A stretch of 64,000 nt of DNA from Microbacterium oxydans (GTDB taxonomy: Bacteria; Actinomycetota; Actinomycetes; Actinomycetales; Microbacteriaceae): assembly GCF_026559675.1 (NCBI RefSeq), contig NZ_CP092891.1:1612001-1676000 (forward strand). Reading direction: 5' to 3'. The notes below the pieces were generated by a model. It had not been told where the DNA came from. It made no database searches and saw only the letters and a list, made by a program, of their open reading frames with translations. The translations under genes were made by a program, and so were the position numbers. Below are positions 41,789 through 51,231 of the stretch, in pieces; position 1 is the first letter of the stretch; every line of letters starts with the position of its first letter.

Positions 41789-42261
41789 CCTGGGTCGGAC
41801 TGATCTGGGCGGAGGCGCACGACGGCGTCATCGGCGCTGAGGGCGGCATGCCCTGGCACGTTCCCGAGGACCTCGCGCATTTCAAGGACGTCACCCTCGG
41901 TGCGCCGGTGGTCATGGGTCGCAAGACCTGGGACTCGCTGCCCGAGCGGTTCCGACCGCTCGCCGGCCGGGACAACATCGTCGTCACCCGGCAGCAGGAC
42001 TGGTCGGCGGAGGGGGCCCGTCGCGCCGCGACGGTCGCCGAGGCCGTCCGCGGTCAGGACCGGGTCTGGATCATCGGCGGTGCGGAGATCTTCCGCCAGG
42101 TCATCGGCGATGCCGATCGCCTCGAGGTCACCGAGCTCGATCTCGACGTCGACGGCGATACCTACGCACCCGCCAAGACCGGCTGGCGGCTGGTCGACGA
42201 GGGGGAGTGGCAGACCTCGCGCACCGGCATCCGCTACCGCTTCCTCGGATACGAGCGCTGA
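41785..42261 (+). CDS. folA: dihydrofolate reductase
   Basis: A 158-residue [40 protein letters not shown] holds the Met20-type loop, the active-site acid (Glu in WHVPED) and the NADPH-binding [15 protein letters not shown] is the late cofactor strand. It regenerates tetrahydrofolate from the dihydrofolate made by ThyA. It is the second gene of the thyA-folA-SDR operon. Confidence 0.97.
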   Translation: MTWVGLIWAEAHDGVIGAEGGMPWHVPEDLAHFKDVTLGAPVVMGRKTWDSLPERFRPLAGRDNIVVTRQQDWSAEGARRAATVAEAVRGQDRVWIIGGAEIFRQVIGDADRLEVTELDLDVDGDTYAPAKTGWRLVDEGEWQTSRTGIRYRFLGYER

Positions 42262-43022
42262 TGCCCACCGCACTGATCACCGGGGCCAGCGCCGGACTGG
42301 GCGCCGAGTTCGCGCGCCAGCTCGCCCGTCGTCGCGCCGATCTCGTCCTGGTGGCGCGGTCGGAGGAAGCACTGCAGACGCTCGGTGCCGAGCTGCGCAG
42401 CGAATTCGGCGTCGCCGTCGAGATCGTCTCCGCCGATCTGGCCGACGAGGCCGGGGTCGAGAAGGTCGCCGACCGGTTGCGCGACACCGCGGATCCCATC
42501 GATCTCCTCGTGAACAACGCCGGATTCGGGCTGCCGCTGCAGTTCGCCGACAACGACATCGAGGATGAGGTGCGCCATCTGCGCGTGCATGTGGAGGCGT
42601 CGATGCGCCTCATGCACGCGGCGCTGCAGTCCATGCGCGGCCGCGGGGGACGGATCATAAACGTGGCGTCGGTCGCGGGCTTCATCTCCCGCTCCACGTA
42701 TTCCGCCTGCAAGTCGTGGCTGATCGGTTTCAGCCGCTGGGCGAACGCGGAGTACTCGCGTGATGGCGTCTCCGTCACCGCGCTGTGCCCCGGGTTCACG
42801 CACACGTCGTTCCACGAGCGGATGGGTCTCGCCGTCGGCGAGGAGGGCGTACCGAGCATCATGTGGCTCGACGCGCGCGACGTCGTCCGCACCGGGCTGC
42901 GCGACGCGGCCCGCGGCAAGGCCGTGTCCATCCCCTCGCTGCGGTACAAGGCCATCGTCGCGCTGACCCGCGTCCTGCCCAGCTCCCTCACGTCGGGCGT
43001 CGCCCGCCGTGGCCGGGTCTGA
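42261..43022 (+). CDS. short-chain dehydrogenase/reductase
   Basis: A 253-residue SDR. The cofactor motif TGASAGLG is at the N-terminus, followed by NNAGFG, the Ser of NVASVAG and the YSACK catalytic Tyr-Lys pair. It fits the SDR group near YqjQ/DltE-like oxidoreductases. It starts at ATG 42261, sharing an A with the folA stop, so it is translated with folA. The substrate and the reason for its link to folate genes are unknown. Confidence 0.88.
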   Translation: MPTALITGASAGLGAEFARQLARRRADLVLVARSEEALQTLGAELRSEFGVAVEIVSADLADEAGVEKVADRLRDTADPIDLLVNNAGFGLPLQFADNDIEDEVRHLRVHVEASMRLMHAALQSMRGRGGRIINVASVAGFISRSTYSACKSWLIGFSRWANAEYSRDGVSVTALCPGFTHTSFHERMGLAVGEEGVPSIMWLDARDVVRTGLRDAARGKAVSIPSLRYKAIVALTRVLPSSLTSGVARRGRV

Positions 43023-43133
43023 CGCGTGCCGGTGAGGATGCATCGGTCGGCGTGATCCTGCGCGGCAGGATCGACGTCGCCCGTGGCGACATCATCCGCG
43101 TCACCGCGTCCGCATGAGCGGCATCCGAACCGA

Positions 43134-43139
43134 TACGCT
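43134..43139 (+). promoter_or_regulatory. -10 hexamer TACGCT of dapA (leaderless)
   Basis: It ends 6 nt before the dapA ATG at 43146. Confidence 0.55.
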
Positions 43140-43145
43140 GGGAGC

Positions 43146-44123
43146 ATGACGCACTCGGGCAACCCATTCGGACAGGTTCTCGTCGCGCTCGTCACTCCGA
43201 TGACGGCCGACGGTGAAGTCGACTGGCCCGCTGTCGAGAAGCACATCGATGACGTGATCACCGCAGGCGCGGACGGCATCGTCGTGACGGGAACGACCGG
43301 CGAGACCTCGACCCTGACGGACCCCGAGAAGCTCAAGCTCGTCGAGGTCGGCAAGTCCGTCTCGGCAGGCCGCGCGAAGATCATCACGGGCGGTGGCTCG
43401 AACGAGACCGCGCACGCGATCGAGCTCTACAAGGCCAGCGAGAAGGCCGGCGCCGACGGCATCATGATCGTCACGCCGTACTACAACAAGCCGACCCAGG
43501 CCGGCATCCTGACGCACTTCCGTCTGGTGGCCGACGCGACCGATCTGCCGGTGATCCTGTACGACATCCCCGGTCGCACCGGCGTGCCGATCAAGTACGA
43601 GACGATCCTGCGCCTCGCCAAGCACCCGAACATCCTCGCGGTGAAGGACGCCAAGGGCGACTTCTCCGAGGTGAGCCGTGTGCTCAACCAGACCGACCTG
43701 ATGTACTTCTCCGGCGACGACGCCAACGTGCTGCCGCACCTCGCGATCGGCGCCACCGGCCTCATCGGCGTCACGGCGAACGTCGCCGCAGCGCCGTACC
43801 GCACGATCATCGATGCGGTGAACGCGGGAGATCTCGCCACGGCCACGGCCGAGCACAAGCGCCTCGAGCCCCTCGTCCGCGCGGTCATGACGCACGTGCC
43901 GGGCACGGTCGCGGCGAAGTACATCCTGCACGGGCTCGGTCGCATCTCGAGCCCGCGCGTCCGACTTCCCCTGGTCGGCCCCGAGGAATGGGAGGCCGCG
44001 CTCATCGAAGACGAGCTCGACCTCGTCAAGGACGTTCCCGGTGCCGACTTCTCGAACTTCCGCCCGGACCGCAACGCGGCCGCGGGTGGTGCCCTGCCGA
44101 AGGTGCACGGCACGACGCGCTGA
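43146..44123 (+). CDS. dapA: 4-hydroxy-tetrahydrodipicolinate synthase
   Basis: A 325-residue class I aldolase that condenses pyruvate with aspartate semialdehyde, the first committed step to diaminopimelate and lysine. The Schiff-base Lys167 is in ILAVKDAKGD, Tyr139 in LYDIPGRTG and the TGTTGE pyruvate loop near residue 49. The C-terminus is slightly longer than in E. coli DapA, as usual in actinobacteria. It is followed 53 bp later by rnj, a conserved actinobacterial neighbour. Confidence 0.96.
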   Translation: MTHSGNPFGQVLVALVTPMTADGEVDWPAVEKHIDDVITAGADGIVVTGTTGETSTLTDPEKLKLVEVGKSVSAGRAKIITGGGSNETAHAIELYKASEKAGADGIMIVTPYYNKPTQAGILTHFRLVADATDLPVILYDIPGRTGVPIKYETILRLAKHPNILAVKDAKGDFSEVSRVLNQTDLMYFSGDDANVLPHLAIGATGLIGVTANVAAAPYRTIIDAVNAGDLATATAEHKRLEPLVRAVMTHVPGTVAAKYILHGLGRISSPRVRLPLVGPEEWEAALIEDELDLVKDVPGADFSNFRPDRNAAAGGALPKVHGTTR

Positions 44124-44176
44124 GCCGCGTCGCCACGAACGAACGGACGCGCAGAGTGTCCGACTGAGGAGACAGC

Positions 44177-45853
44177 ATGTCCATCCCCCTGTCAGAACCG
44201 TCCACCCTCGACGAAGAAACGCTCCGGGTCATCCCGATCGGCGGTCTCGGCGAGATCGGTCGGAACATGACCATGTTCGAGTACGACGGCAAGATCCTGA
44301 TCGTCGACTGCGGTGTGCTCTTCCCGGAGGAGCACCAGCCCGGCGTCGATCTGATCCTTCCCGACTTCGAGCCCATCCGCGATCGTCTCGACGACATCGT
44401 CGGCGTGGTGCTCACGCACGGCCACGAAGACCACATCGGTGCCGTCCCGTACCTGCTGCGCCTGAAGAGCGACATCCCGCTGATCGGCTCCGGGCTCACC
44501 CTCGCGCTCGTCGAGGCGAAGCTCAAGGAGCACCGCATCAAGGCCTTCACCCTGACGGTGAAGGAGGGCCAGCAGGAGAAGGTCGGCCCCTTCGACCTCG
44601 AGTTCGTGGCCGTGAACCACTCCATCCCGGATGCGCTGGCCGTGGCCATCCGCACCCCCGCCGGCATGGTGCTGGCCACCGGTGACTTCAAGATGGACCA
44701 GCTGCCGCTGGACGGCCGCATCACCGACCTCCGGGCGTTCTCGCGCCTGGGTGAAGAGGGCGTCGACCTCTTCCTCGTCGATTCGACCAATGCCGACGTG
44801 CCGGGCTTCACCCCGACCGAGCGCTCCATCGGGCCCGTGCTCGACCAGGTGATCGGCAAGGCACCGCGTCGGGTCATCGTCGCCAGCTTCTCGAGCCACG
44901 TGCACCGCGTGCAGCAGGTCATCGACGCCGCGGCCGCGCACGGTCGTCGTGTCGCCTTCCTCGGGCGCAGCATGGTGCGCAACATGACGATCGCCGAGCA
45001 GCTGGGCTACCTGAAGGTGCCGGACGGCGTCCTGATCGACTTCAAGAAGGCGCGCGACCTGCCCGACGAGCAGATCGTCTACATGTCCACGGGGTCGCAG
45101 GGCGAGCCGATGGCCGTGCTCAGTCGCATGGCGAACATGGACCACGCGATCGAGGTGAGCGAGGGCGACACCGTCATCCTCGCCTCCAGCCTCATCCCGG
45201 GCAATGAGAACGCCGTCTACCGTGTCATCGACGGCCTGACCAAGCTCGGCGCGCACGTCGTGCACAAGGCGAACGCCCGCGTCCACGTCTCGGGTCACGC
45301 CGCGGCCGGTGAGCTGCTCTACTGCTACAACATCCTGAAGCCGAAGAACGTCCTCCCGGTGCACGGCGAGTACCGCCACCTCATCGCGAACGCCAAGCTC
45401 GCGCAGGACACCGGCATCCCCGAAGAGAACACGATCATCGCCTCCAACGGCACCGTGATCGATCTGAAGGACGGCGTCGCGAAGGTCACGGGTCAGCTCG
45501 ATCTCGGCTTCGTCTACGTCGACGGCTCGACCGTCGGCGAGATCACGGACGCCGACCTCAAGGATCGCCGGATCCTCGGCGAAGAGGGCTTCATCTCGGT
45601 GATCGTCGTCGTCGACGCGGCGACCGGCCGCATCATCTCCGGCCCGGAGATCCACGCGCGGGGTGTGGCAGAGGACGACTCCGTGTTCGACGACGTGACG
45701 CCGAAGATCGTGGCAGCCCTCAAGGAGGCATCCGGCAACGGCGTGCGCGACACGCATGCGCTGTCTCAGGTCGTCCGGCGCACCATCGGTCGCTGGGTGA
45801 ACCAGCGTCTCCGTCGTCGTCCGATGATCGTGCCGCTGGTCATCGAGGCCTGA
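44177..45853 (+). CDS. rnj: ribonuclease J
   Basis: A 558-residue metallo-beta-lactamase/beta-CASP nuclease with 5'-3' exo- and endonuclease activity on mRNA and rRNA. The zinc motif HGHEDH (His81-His86), the later DSTNAD strand, the beta-CASP region and the C-terminal GHAAAGEL motif are present. It works with PNPase in RNA decay. GAGGAGAC precedes the ATG. A 12-bp hairpin ends the gene at 45865-45891. Confidence 0.97.
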   Translation: MSIPLSEPSTLDEETLRVIPIGGLGEIGRNMTMFEYDGKILIVDCGVLFPEEHQPGVDLILPDFEPIRDRLDDIVGVVLTHGHEDHIGAVPYLLRLKSDIPLIGSGLTLALVEAKLKEHRIKAFTLTVKEGQQEKVGPFDLEFVAVNHSIPDALAVAIRTPAGMVLATGDFKMDQLPLDGRITDLRAFSRLGEEGVDLFLVDSTNADVPGFTPTERSIGPVLDQVIGKAPRRVIVASFSSHVHRVQQVIDAAAAHGRRVAFLGRSMVRNMTIAEQLGYLKVPDGVLIDFKKARDLPDEQIVYMSTGSQGEPMAVLSRMANMDHAIEVSEGDTVILASSLIPGNENAVYRVIDGLTKLGAHVVHKANARVHVSGHAAAGELLYCYNILKPKNVLPVHGEYRHLIANAKLAQDTGIPEENTIIASNGTVIDLKDGVAKVTGQLDLGFVYVDGSTVGEITDADLKDRRILGEEGFISVIVVVDAATGRIISGPEIHARGVAEDDSVFDDVTPKIVAALKEASGNGVRDTHALSQVVRRTIGRWVNQRLRRRPMIVPLVIEA

Positions 45854-45864
45854 TCGCCGTCGGA

Positions 45865-45891
45865 CGGGCGGCCGTGACTCACGGCTGCCCG
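45865..45891 (+). terminator. hairpin after rnj
   Basis: A 12-bp stem (CGGGCGGCCGTG with CACGGCTGCCCG, one G:U) closes an ACT loop, without a T-tract. Probable rho-dependent or stem-only terminator. Confidence 0.7.
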
Positions 45892-45916
45892 CAATCCGTG
45901 CGTAACACCCCTGTCC

Positions 45917-45922
45917 TAGGCT
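45917..45922 (+). promoter_or_regulatory. -10 hexamer TAGGCT of the GNAT gene
   Basis: It ends 6 nt before the ATG at 45929. Confidence 0.55.
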
Positions 45923-45928
45923 CACGCC

Positions 45929-46423
45929 ATGGACAGGGGCTTCTCGCTCCGCAGGGCGGCGCAGACGGATGCGATGTTCCTCGGCGACATGCTCGTCGAG
46001 GCCGCCAACTGGCGCGCCGGGGGAGTGCGCCCGCGACATGAGGTGCTCACGTCCGCGGAGCATCGACGCTACCTCGCCGGATGGAAGCGGATGGCCGACG
46101 ACGGACTCGTGGCCACGGGTGACGGCGACATCCCGGTCGGCGCCGCCTGGTACCGGGTGCTCCCGCAGAACGAGCCGGGATTCGGCTTCGTCGGAGTAGC
46201 CGTTCCGGAGTTGATCATCGGCGTCCATCCCCTCTGGCGGGCGCGTGGCGTCGGCCGCTCGCTCCTGCGCGGTGTCGTGCAGCTCGCCGGCGCCCAGGGG
46301 CATGCCCGCATCAGCCTCAGCGTCGAACGGGACAACTTCGCCCGCAACCTGTATCGCGCAGAGGGATTCGCCGTCGTGGGGGAGGGGCCGACCCGCCACA
46401 CGATGGTGCGCGGCACGACGTAG
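45929..46423 (+). CDS. GNAT-family N-acetyltransferase
   Basis: A 164-residue acetyltransferase. The acetyl-CoA-binding motif is VHPLWRARGVGRSLLRGVVQLA (near residue 105), followed by ISLSVERDNFARNLYRAEGF, typical of GNAT motif B. The substrate is unknown; relatives acetylate proteins, amines or antibiotics. It is likely leaderless. Confidence 0.88.
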   Translation: MDRGFSLRRAAQTDAMFLGDMLVEAANWRAGGVRPRHEVLTSAEHRRYLAGWKRMADDGLVATGDGDIPVGAAWYRVLPQNEPGFGFVGVAVPELIIGVHPLWRARGVGRSLLRGVVQLAGAQGHARISLSVERDNFARNLYRAEGFAVVGEGPTRHTMVRGTT

Positions 46424-46483
46424 CGCCCGGTCCCGGATCCGTGGAAAGCCGCGTCATTACGCGGAGATGTCGGGTGTTGGTCG

Positions 46484-46489
46484 TAACGT
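46484..46489 (+). promoter_or_regulatory. -10 hexamer TAACGT of ftsK (leaderless)
   Basis: It ends 6 nt before the ftsK ATG at 46496. A 6-bp hairpin CCGCGT-CATT-ACGCGG (46449-46464) lies just upstream. Confidence 0.55.
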
Positions 46490-46495
46490 GAGAGC

Positions 46496-49207
46496 ATGGC
46501 CAGGAGTTCCACGAAGACTGAGCGCGCGTCGACCAGCGCACCGTCGCGCCCCAAGCGGCAGACGGCTCCCAAGGCCCAGCCCGCGCCGAAGAAGTACATA
46601 GACGAAGCGGACAAGCCCCCGGTGATCGCTCGGGCGTGGGTCGGACTGGCGCACGGCGTCGGCGGACTCTTCCGCGCGTTCGGGCCGGAGACCCTCGAGA
46701 AGGACGACCGTCGCGACGGCTTCCCCTTCCTGCTGGTGATCCTGGCCGTGCTCGGCGCCGTCAACGAGTGGTTCTTCATCGGCAACGAGGTCGCCACGAA
46801 CATCAGTGCGTACTCCGTGGGTCTCTTCGTCGGACGCGTGGCCTTCATCATGCCCGTGCTTCTCCTCCTGCTTGCCGGCTGGCTGTTCCGGCACCCGTCG
46901 TCCGTCCATGACAACGGGCGCATCGGGATCGGCTTCGGCATGTTCGTCCTCGCGCTCGCGGGGATGTTCCATGTCGCCGGCCCGCGCCCGCATCCGAACC
47001 AAGGAATGCCCGCACTCAGCGAGTCAGGCGGTCTGCTCGGCTGGCTCGTCGGCCAGCCCCTGACGTATCTCACCGACATCCCCGCCTACATCGTGCTGTC
47101 GCTCCTCGCTGTGCTCAGCATCCTGATCCTCACCAAGACGCCGCCGAACCGCATCGGTTCCCGTCTCGGTGATCTGTACGCCTGGATGTTCGACGCCGAG
47201 CGCCCGGAGAAGCCGGTCAAGGACGCCGCAGCGATCGACGACGCCGACAAGGTCGACGACCCCGACGTGCTGCCCTGGTGGCGTCGTAACAAGACCGGCC
47301 GTGAAGAGGATCCCGACGAGGGCACCCTCGGGTCCGACGACATCACGGCTCTCCTCACGACTTCCGACCCCACGCCTGCCTACGACCAGGCGGTCGTGGT
47401 CGAGAATCCCTACGACGCTGCCACCGAGGTGCTGTCCGAGGTCCGTTCGGTCGCCGACTCGCTCGCGGAGCAGCAGACGACGGCTCTCCTGGACGACTCC
47501 TCCGACACCGGAGAAGCGCCCGAGCTTCCGGGCCTCGACGGCTTCGGCACGGAGGGCCCGGGCGACCGGGGTCCGCAGGCACCCGTGGCCCCGTACATCC
47601 TGCCCTCGCCCGGCCTGCTGGTCGAGGGACCGCCGCCGGTCATGCGGTCCGAGGCCACGGACAAGGTCATCGAGCAGATCACCAGCGTCCTCTCGCAGTT
47701 CAAGGTCGATGCCAAGGTCACCGGTTTCTCGCGCGGCCCGACGGTCACGCAGTACGAGGTCGAGGTCGGCCACGGCGTCAAGGTCGAGAAGATCCTGCAG
47801 CTGAGCAACAACTTCGCCTATGCCGTCGCGTCGAACGACGTCCGCATCCTCTCGCCGATCCCGGGCAAGAGCGCGATCGGCATCGAGATCCCGAACGCCG
47901 ACAAGGAGATGGTCGCTCTCGGCGATGTCCTCCGGTCGCCCGCGGCGCAGAAGAGCACGCATCCGATGACGATCGGCGTCGGCAAGGACGTCGGCGGCAA
48001 CATCGTCATCGCGAACCTCGCCAAGATGCCTCACCTCCTCGTGGCAGGTTCCACCGGTTCCGGTAAGTCGAGCTTCGTGAACTCCATGATCACGAGCCTG
48101 CTGATGCGAGCCCGTCCCGCCGACGTGCGCATGGTCCTGATCGACCCCAAGCGCGTGGAGCTCACCAGCTACGCCGGCGTTCCGCACCTGATCACGCCCA
48201 TCATCACGAACCCGAAGAAGGCCGCCGAGGCGCTGCAGTGGGTCGTGAAGGAGATGGACATGCGGTACGACGACCTCGCGTCGTTCGGGTTCCGCCACAT
48301 CGACGACTTCAACCGTGCCGTCCGTGCCGGCGAGGTCGAGCTGCCCGTCGGCAGTGAGCGCGTGCTCAAGCCGTACCCGTACCTCCTGGTCGTGGTCGAC
48401 GAGCTCGCCGACCTCATGATGGTCGCTCCTCGTGACGTCGAGGACTCGATCGTCCGCATCACCCAGCTCGCGCGAGCGTCCGGCATCCACCTGGTGCTCG
48501 CGACGCAGCGCCCGAGTGTCGACGTCGTCACCGGTCTGATCAAGGCCAACGTGCCGTCGCGCCTCGCCTTCGCCGTGACCAGCGTCACCGACAGCCGGGT
48601 CATCCTCGACAGCCCGGGCGCCGACAAGCTCATCGGGCAGGGTGACGCCCTCTTCTCGCCGATGGGGTCGTCGAAGCCGTTCCGTCTGCAGGGCGCGTGG
48701 GTCGACGAGAAGGAGATCGACGCGGTCGTCAAGCACGTCACCCGACAGGCGCGGCCGGACTACCGTCCCGACGTGCAGGAGGCGATGGAGCCGACCAAGA
48801 AGAAGGAGGTCGACGAGGACATCGGCGACGACCTCGAGCTTCTGCTCGCGGCCGCCGAGCTCATCGTCTCGTCTCAGTTCGGGTCGACCTCCATGCTGCA
48901 GCGCAAGCTCCGCGTCGGTTTCGCGAAGGCCGGCCGCCTCATGGATCTGCTGGAATCCCGCGAGATCGTCGGGCCGTCCGAGGGATCCAAGGCTCGTGAC
49001 GTGCTCGCGACGGCGGAGCAGCTCCCGCAGGTGATGGCGAAGCTGCGTGGCGAGGATGCGCCCGCCGCATCGGCCGCTCCGGCGCCGGCAGCACCTCCGA
49101 TGCCTCCGCTTCCGACGCATGACCCGATCGCAGCCCAGTACGAGGGCCTGCCCGAAGTGGAGGCCGAGGGCGATGAAGACGCCTGGGGCCTGACGGGGCG
49201 CGACTGA
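46496..49207 (+). CDS. ftsK: DNA translocase FtsK
   Basis: A 903-residue septal DNA pump that clears and resolves chromosomes at division. A basic N-terminus is followed by four membrane helices (about residues 75-210), an acidic linker (about 240-380), and the alpha/beta motor with Walker A GSTGSGKS near residue 520 and Walker [12 protein letters not shown] near 630. A C-terminal gamma winged helix ([28 protein letters not shown]) reads KOPS sites. The tail is Ala/Pro-rich. The start matches the leaderless -10. It is coupled to pgsA by a 1-base overlap (TGATG). Confidence 0.97.
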   Translation: MARSSTKTERASTSAPSRPKRQTAPKAQPAPKKYIDEADKPPVIARAWVGLAHGVGGLFRAFGPETLEKDDRRDGFPFLLVILAVLGAVNEWFFIGNEVATNISAYSVGLFVGRVAFIMPVLLLLLAGWLFRHPSSVHDNGRIGIGFGMFVLALAGMFHVAGPRPHPNQGMPALSESGGLLGWLVGQPLTYLTDIPAYIVLSLLAVLSILILTKTPPNRIGSRLGDLYAWMFDAERPEKPVKDAAAIDDADKVDDPDVLPWWRRNKTGREEDPDEGTLGSDDITALLTTSDPTPAYDQAVVVENPYDAATEVLSEVRSVADSLAEQQTTALLDDSSDTGEAPELPGLDGFGTEGPGDRGPQAPVAPYILPSPGLLVEGPPPVMRSEATDKVIEQITSVLSQFKVDAKVTGFSRGPTVTQYEVEVGHGVKVEKILQLSNNFAYAVASNDVRILSPIPGKSAIGIEIPNADKEMVALGDVLRSPAAQKSTHPMTIGVGKDVGGNIVIANLAKMPHLLVAGSTGSGKSSFVNSMITSLLMRARPADVRMVLIDPKRVELTSYAGVPHLITPIITNPKKAAEALQWVVKEMDMRYDDLASFGFRHIDDFNRAVRAGEVELPVGSERVLKPYPYLLVVVDELADLMMVAPRDVEDSIVRITQLARASGIHLVLATQRPSVDVVTGLIKANVPSRLAFAVTSVTDSRVILDSPGADKLIGQGDALFSPMGSSKPFRLQGAWVDEKEIDAVVKHVTRQARPDYRPDVQEAMEPTKKKEVDEDIGDDLELLLAAAELIVSSQFGSTSMLQRKLRVGFAKAGRLMDLLESREIVGPSEGSKARDVLATAEQLPQVMAKLRGEDAPAASAAPAPAAPPMPPLPTHDPIAAQYEGLPEVEAEGDEDAWGLTGRD

Positions 49208-49782
49208 TGGCGATCCCTCGGCAGCTGCCCAACGCGATCACCGTCGCGCGCATCCCGCTCGCGGTCATCTTCTTCGTCCTGCTGCTGCTCGGTGGGACGT
49301 ACGGTCTTCCCGAGCCCGGTCTCCGCTGGGCAGCGGCGATCATCTTCATCGTCGGGATCTCCACCGACTGGGTCGACGGCTACCTCGCGCGCAAGTACGA
49401 CATCGTCAGCGACTTCGGCAAGCTCTGGGACCCGATCGCCGACAAGCTGCTCACCGGAGCGGGCTTCGTCGGACTCGCCATCCTCGGCGAGGTGAACTGG
49501 TGGATCGTCGCGATCATCCTGGTGCGGGAGTGGGGGATCACGATCCACCGCCTCATGGTGGCCAGTGAGCACGTCGTCGCGGCGGCCTGGATGGGCAAGA
49601 TCAAGACGGCGTTCCAGGGCGTGGCCCTGGGATGGGCGCTGCTCCCGCTGCACTACCTCATCGGCCTCGACGCGTGGACCCTGATCACGTTCGTCCTGAT
49701 GCTCATCGTGCTGGTGCTGACGGTGGCGAGCGGGATCGACTACATCGTCGCCCAGGTGCGCGGTTCGCGGCAGAAGTCGTGA
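49207..49782 (+). CDS. pgsA: CDP-diacylglycerol-glycerol-3-phosphate 3-phosphatidyltransferase
   Basis: A 191-residue membrane enzyme that makes phosphatidylglycerol phosphate. The CDP-alcohol phosphotransferase signature D-x2-DG-x2-AR-x8-G-x3-D-x3-D is exact (DWVDGYLARKYDIVSDFGKL and following WDPIAD). It has about five hydrophobic helices. It lies between ftsK and cinA with overlapping stop/start codons, a conserved actinobacterial order. Confidence 0.95.
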   Translation: MAIPRQLPNAITVARIPLAVIFFVLLLLGGTYGLPEPGLRWAAAIIFIVGISTDWVDGYLARKYDIVSDFGKLWDPIADKLLTGAGFVGLAILGEVNWWIVAIILVREWGITIHRLMVASEHVVAAAWMGKIKTAFQGVALGWALLPLHYLIGLDAWTLITFVLMLIVLVLTVASGIDYIVAQVRGSRQKS

Positions 49783-50267
49783 GCGAGCGGGCCTCCGCCG
49801 CGGTGCTGTCGGCTCTGGCCCGGCGTGGCTGGACGCTCGGGGTCGCGGAGTCTCTCACGGGCGGGGCGCTGTGCGCGGAGATCGTCTCCGTCCCCGGGGC
49901 TTCCGCCGTGCTCCTCGGTGGAGTCACGGCTTACGCGACACCGGTCAAGAACACGGTCCTCGGCGTCGATGCCGACCTCCTCGCAGCGCATGGTCCTGTG
50001 CACCCGCAGGTCGCGCTGGAGATGGCCGACGGAGTGCGTCGCGTGGTGAGCGTCGACGGACGGGCGGCCGATGTCGGCGTGTCGACCACGGGCATCGCCG
50101 GGCCGGACTCGCCCGACGGGCAGCCGGTCGGCACGGTGCACATCGGCGTCGTGACGCCCATGGCGGCGCGGACGATCGAGTTCCACCTGCAGGGCGACCG
50201 CGCGGCGATCCGCGAGCAGACCGTCGTCGTGGCGCTGGAAGCGCTCCTCGCCACGATCGCGGAATAG
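49779..50267 (+). CDS. CinA C-terminal family protein (NMN amidohydrolase-like, PncC)
   Basis: A 162-residue single-domain CinA_C protein. GVAESLTGGALCAEIVSVPGAS, GGVTAYATPVKNTVLGV and STTGIAGPDSPDGQPVGTVHIGV are diagnostic. Stand-alone CinA_C proteins deamidate nicotinamide mononucleotide in NAD salvage. GTG at 49779 overlaps the pgsA stop as GTGA; the frame extension to 49632 is a shadow of pgsA. Confidence 0.93.
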   Translation: MSERASAAVLSALARRGWTLGVAESLTGGALCAEIVSVPGASAVLLGGVTAYATPVKNTVLGVDADLLAAHGPVHPQVALEMADGVRRVVSVDGRAADVGVSTTGIAGPDSPDGQPVGTVHIGVVTPMAARTIEFHLQGDRAAIREQTVVVALEALLATIAE

Positions 50268-50351
50268 CGACGGCCCCATGCCGGTTACTACCTACGTGCT
50301 CACATTCAAACCACAGAGTGCAGGGGTAGATTCTGTGCAGGCCAGCGGTAC

Positions 50352-50357
50352 TAGACT
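50352..50357 (+). promoter_or_regulatory. -10 hexamer TAGACT upstream of clgR
   Basis: TAGACT is placed 51 nt before the ATG, giving a leader with a strong GGGGAGGAGG ribosome-binding site. Confidence 0.4.
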
Positions 50358-50408
50358 GGCTGTCTCATCGGGGGACACCTCGATCGAAAACACGGGGAGG
50401 AGGTTCCG

Positions 50409-50717
50409 ATGATTCTTGTACGACAGGAAATCGGCGATGTGCTGAGGGACTTCCGCCTGCAGAAGGGGCGTACGCTCCGGCAGGTCGCGAGCAAGGCGTC
50501 CGTCGCACTCGGCTACCTCAGCGAGGTCGAGCGCGGGCAGAAGGAAGCGTCGAGCGAGATCCTCGCCTCCGTCGCCGACGCACTCGACGTTCCCATCTCG
50601 ACGATCATGCGCGAGGTCGGAGATCGCATCTCCGTGCTCGAGGGCATCCAGGTCTTCCCCGACGTCGTCCCCGACGACCTCGTGGCGTCGATCGAGCCCC
50701 AGCTCTCGCTGCACTGA
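50409..50717 (+). CDS. clgR: ClgR-like XRE-family transcriptional regulator
   Basis: A 102-residue helix-turn-helix regulator. DVLRDFRLQKGRTLRQVASKASVALGYLSEVERGQKEASSEIL is the XRE domain found in ClgR/PopR, which activates clp protease and stress genes in actinobacteria. The short C-terminal tail matches the family, including its degradation-prone end. It sits downstream of cinA as in corynebacteria and mycobacteria. It leads a short operon with the DUF3046 gene. Confidence 0.9.
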   Translation: MILVRQEIGDVLRDFRLQKGRTLRQVASKASVALGYLSEVERGQKEASSEILASVADALDVPISTIMREVGDRISVLEGIQVFPDVVPDDLVASIEPQLSLH

Positions 50718-50735
50718 TCCGCGGTCACCGAAGCG

Positions 50736-50960
50736 ATGCGTCGTAGCGAGTTCCTTCGCGCCGTCGATGACGAGTTCCAGACGCGGGCGACGTCGCTGGT
50801 CCATGATCTGAGTTTGACCGCGCTCCGCGGTCGTACGGCGGTCGAGGCTCTTGCCGACGGCACGCCGCCCCGCGAGATCTGGTTGGCGCTGTGCGCCGAG
50901 ATGGACGTGCCCGAGAGCCGGCGCTACGGCGTCGGCCGACAGGAACCCCGCGGTCGTTGA
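50736..50960 (+). CDS. DUF3046 protein
   Basis: A 74-residue protein with the DUF3046 pattern: MRRSEFLRAVDDEF at the start, then ALADGTPPREIWLALCAEMDVPESRRYG. It is found between clgR and recA throughout actinobacteria, and its function is not known. It follows clgR by 18 bp and is probably co-transcribed. Confidence 0.9.
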   Translation: MRRSEFLRAVDDEFQTRATSLVHDLSLTALRGRTAVEALADGTPPREIWLALCAEMDVPESRRYGVGRQEPRGR

Positions 50961-51018
50961 CCGTCCCCGGGTGATGTCCGGTGCGTACGGCAACCGCCGA
51001 TCGAATCTCGGCGTGTCG

Positions 51019-51034
51019 TCGAAGATGTGTTCGA
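51019..51034. promoter_or_regulatory. LexA (SOS) box upstream of recA
   Basis: TCGAAGATGTGTTCGA matches the actinobacterial SOS box TCGAAC-N4-GTTCGA with one mismatch. It lies about 200 bp before recA, just upstream of a TAGTCT hexamer (51043-51048) that may be the -10. Confidence 0.8.
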
Positions 51035-51231
51035 AACGGGCGTAGTCTTCTGCACAAGTGGTTCAGGGATTCTGTTCTGCACGGTACGTGAGTTCGCCGA
51101 GACGATGTCGGTGGCCCCTCCTACGGTGGAAAACAAGCCGAAGAGCCATTACGCCTTGTCGGAGAGTTTCTCCCAACCGGGAGAGCCGCGACAGCCTACA
51201 GGCGGCACCACGCGCGCAGAAGGAGCACATC

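Noticed and set aside
44192..46399. 735-codon open frame antisense to rnj and the GNAT gene
   Set aside because: RNase J and GNAT motifs on the other strand explain the region. The translation is low-complexity.
47024..49120. 698-codon open frame antisense to ftsK
   Set aside because: FtsK is complete on the plus strand, and no independent evidence supports this frame.
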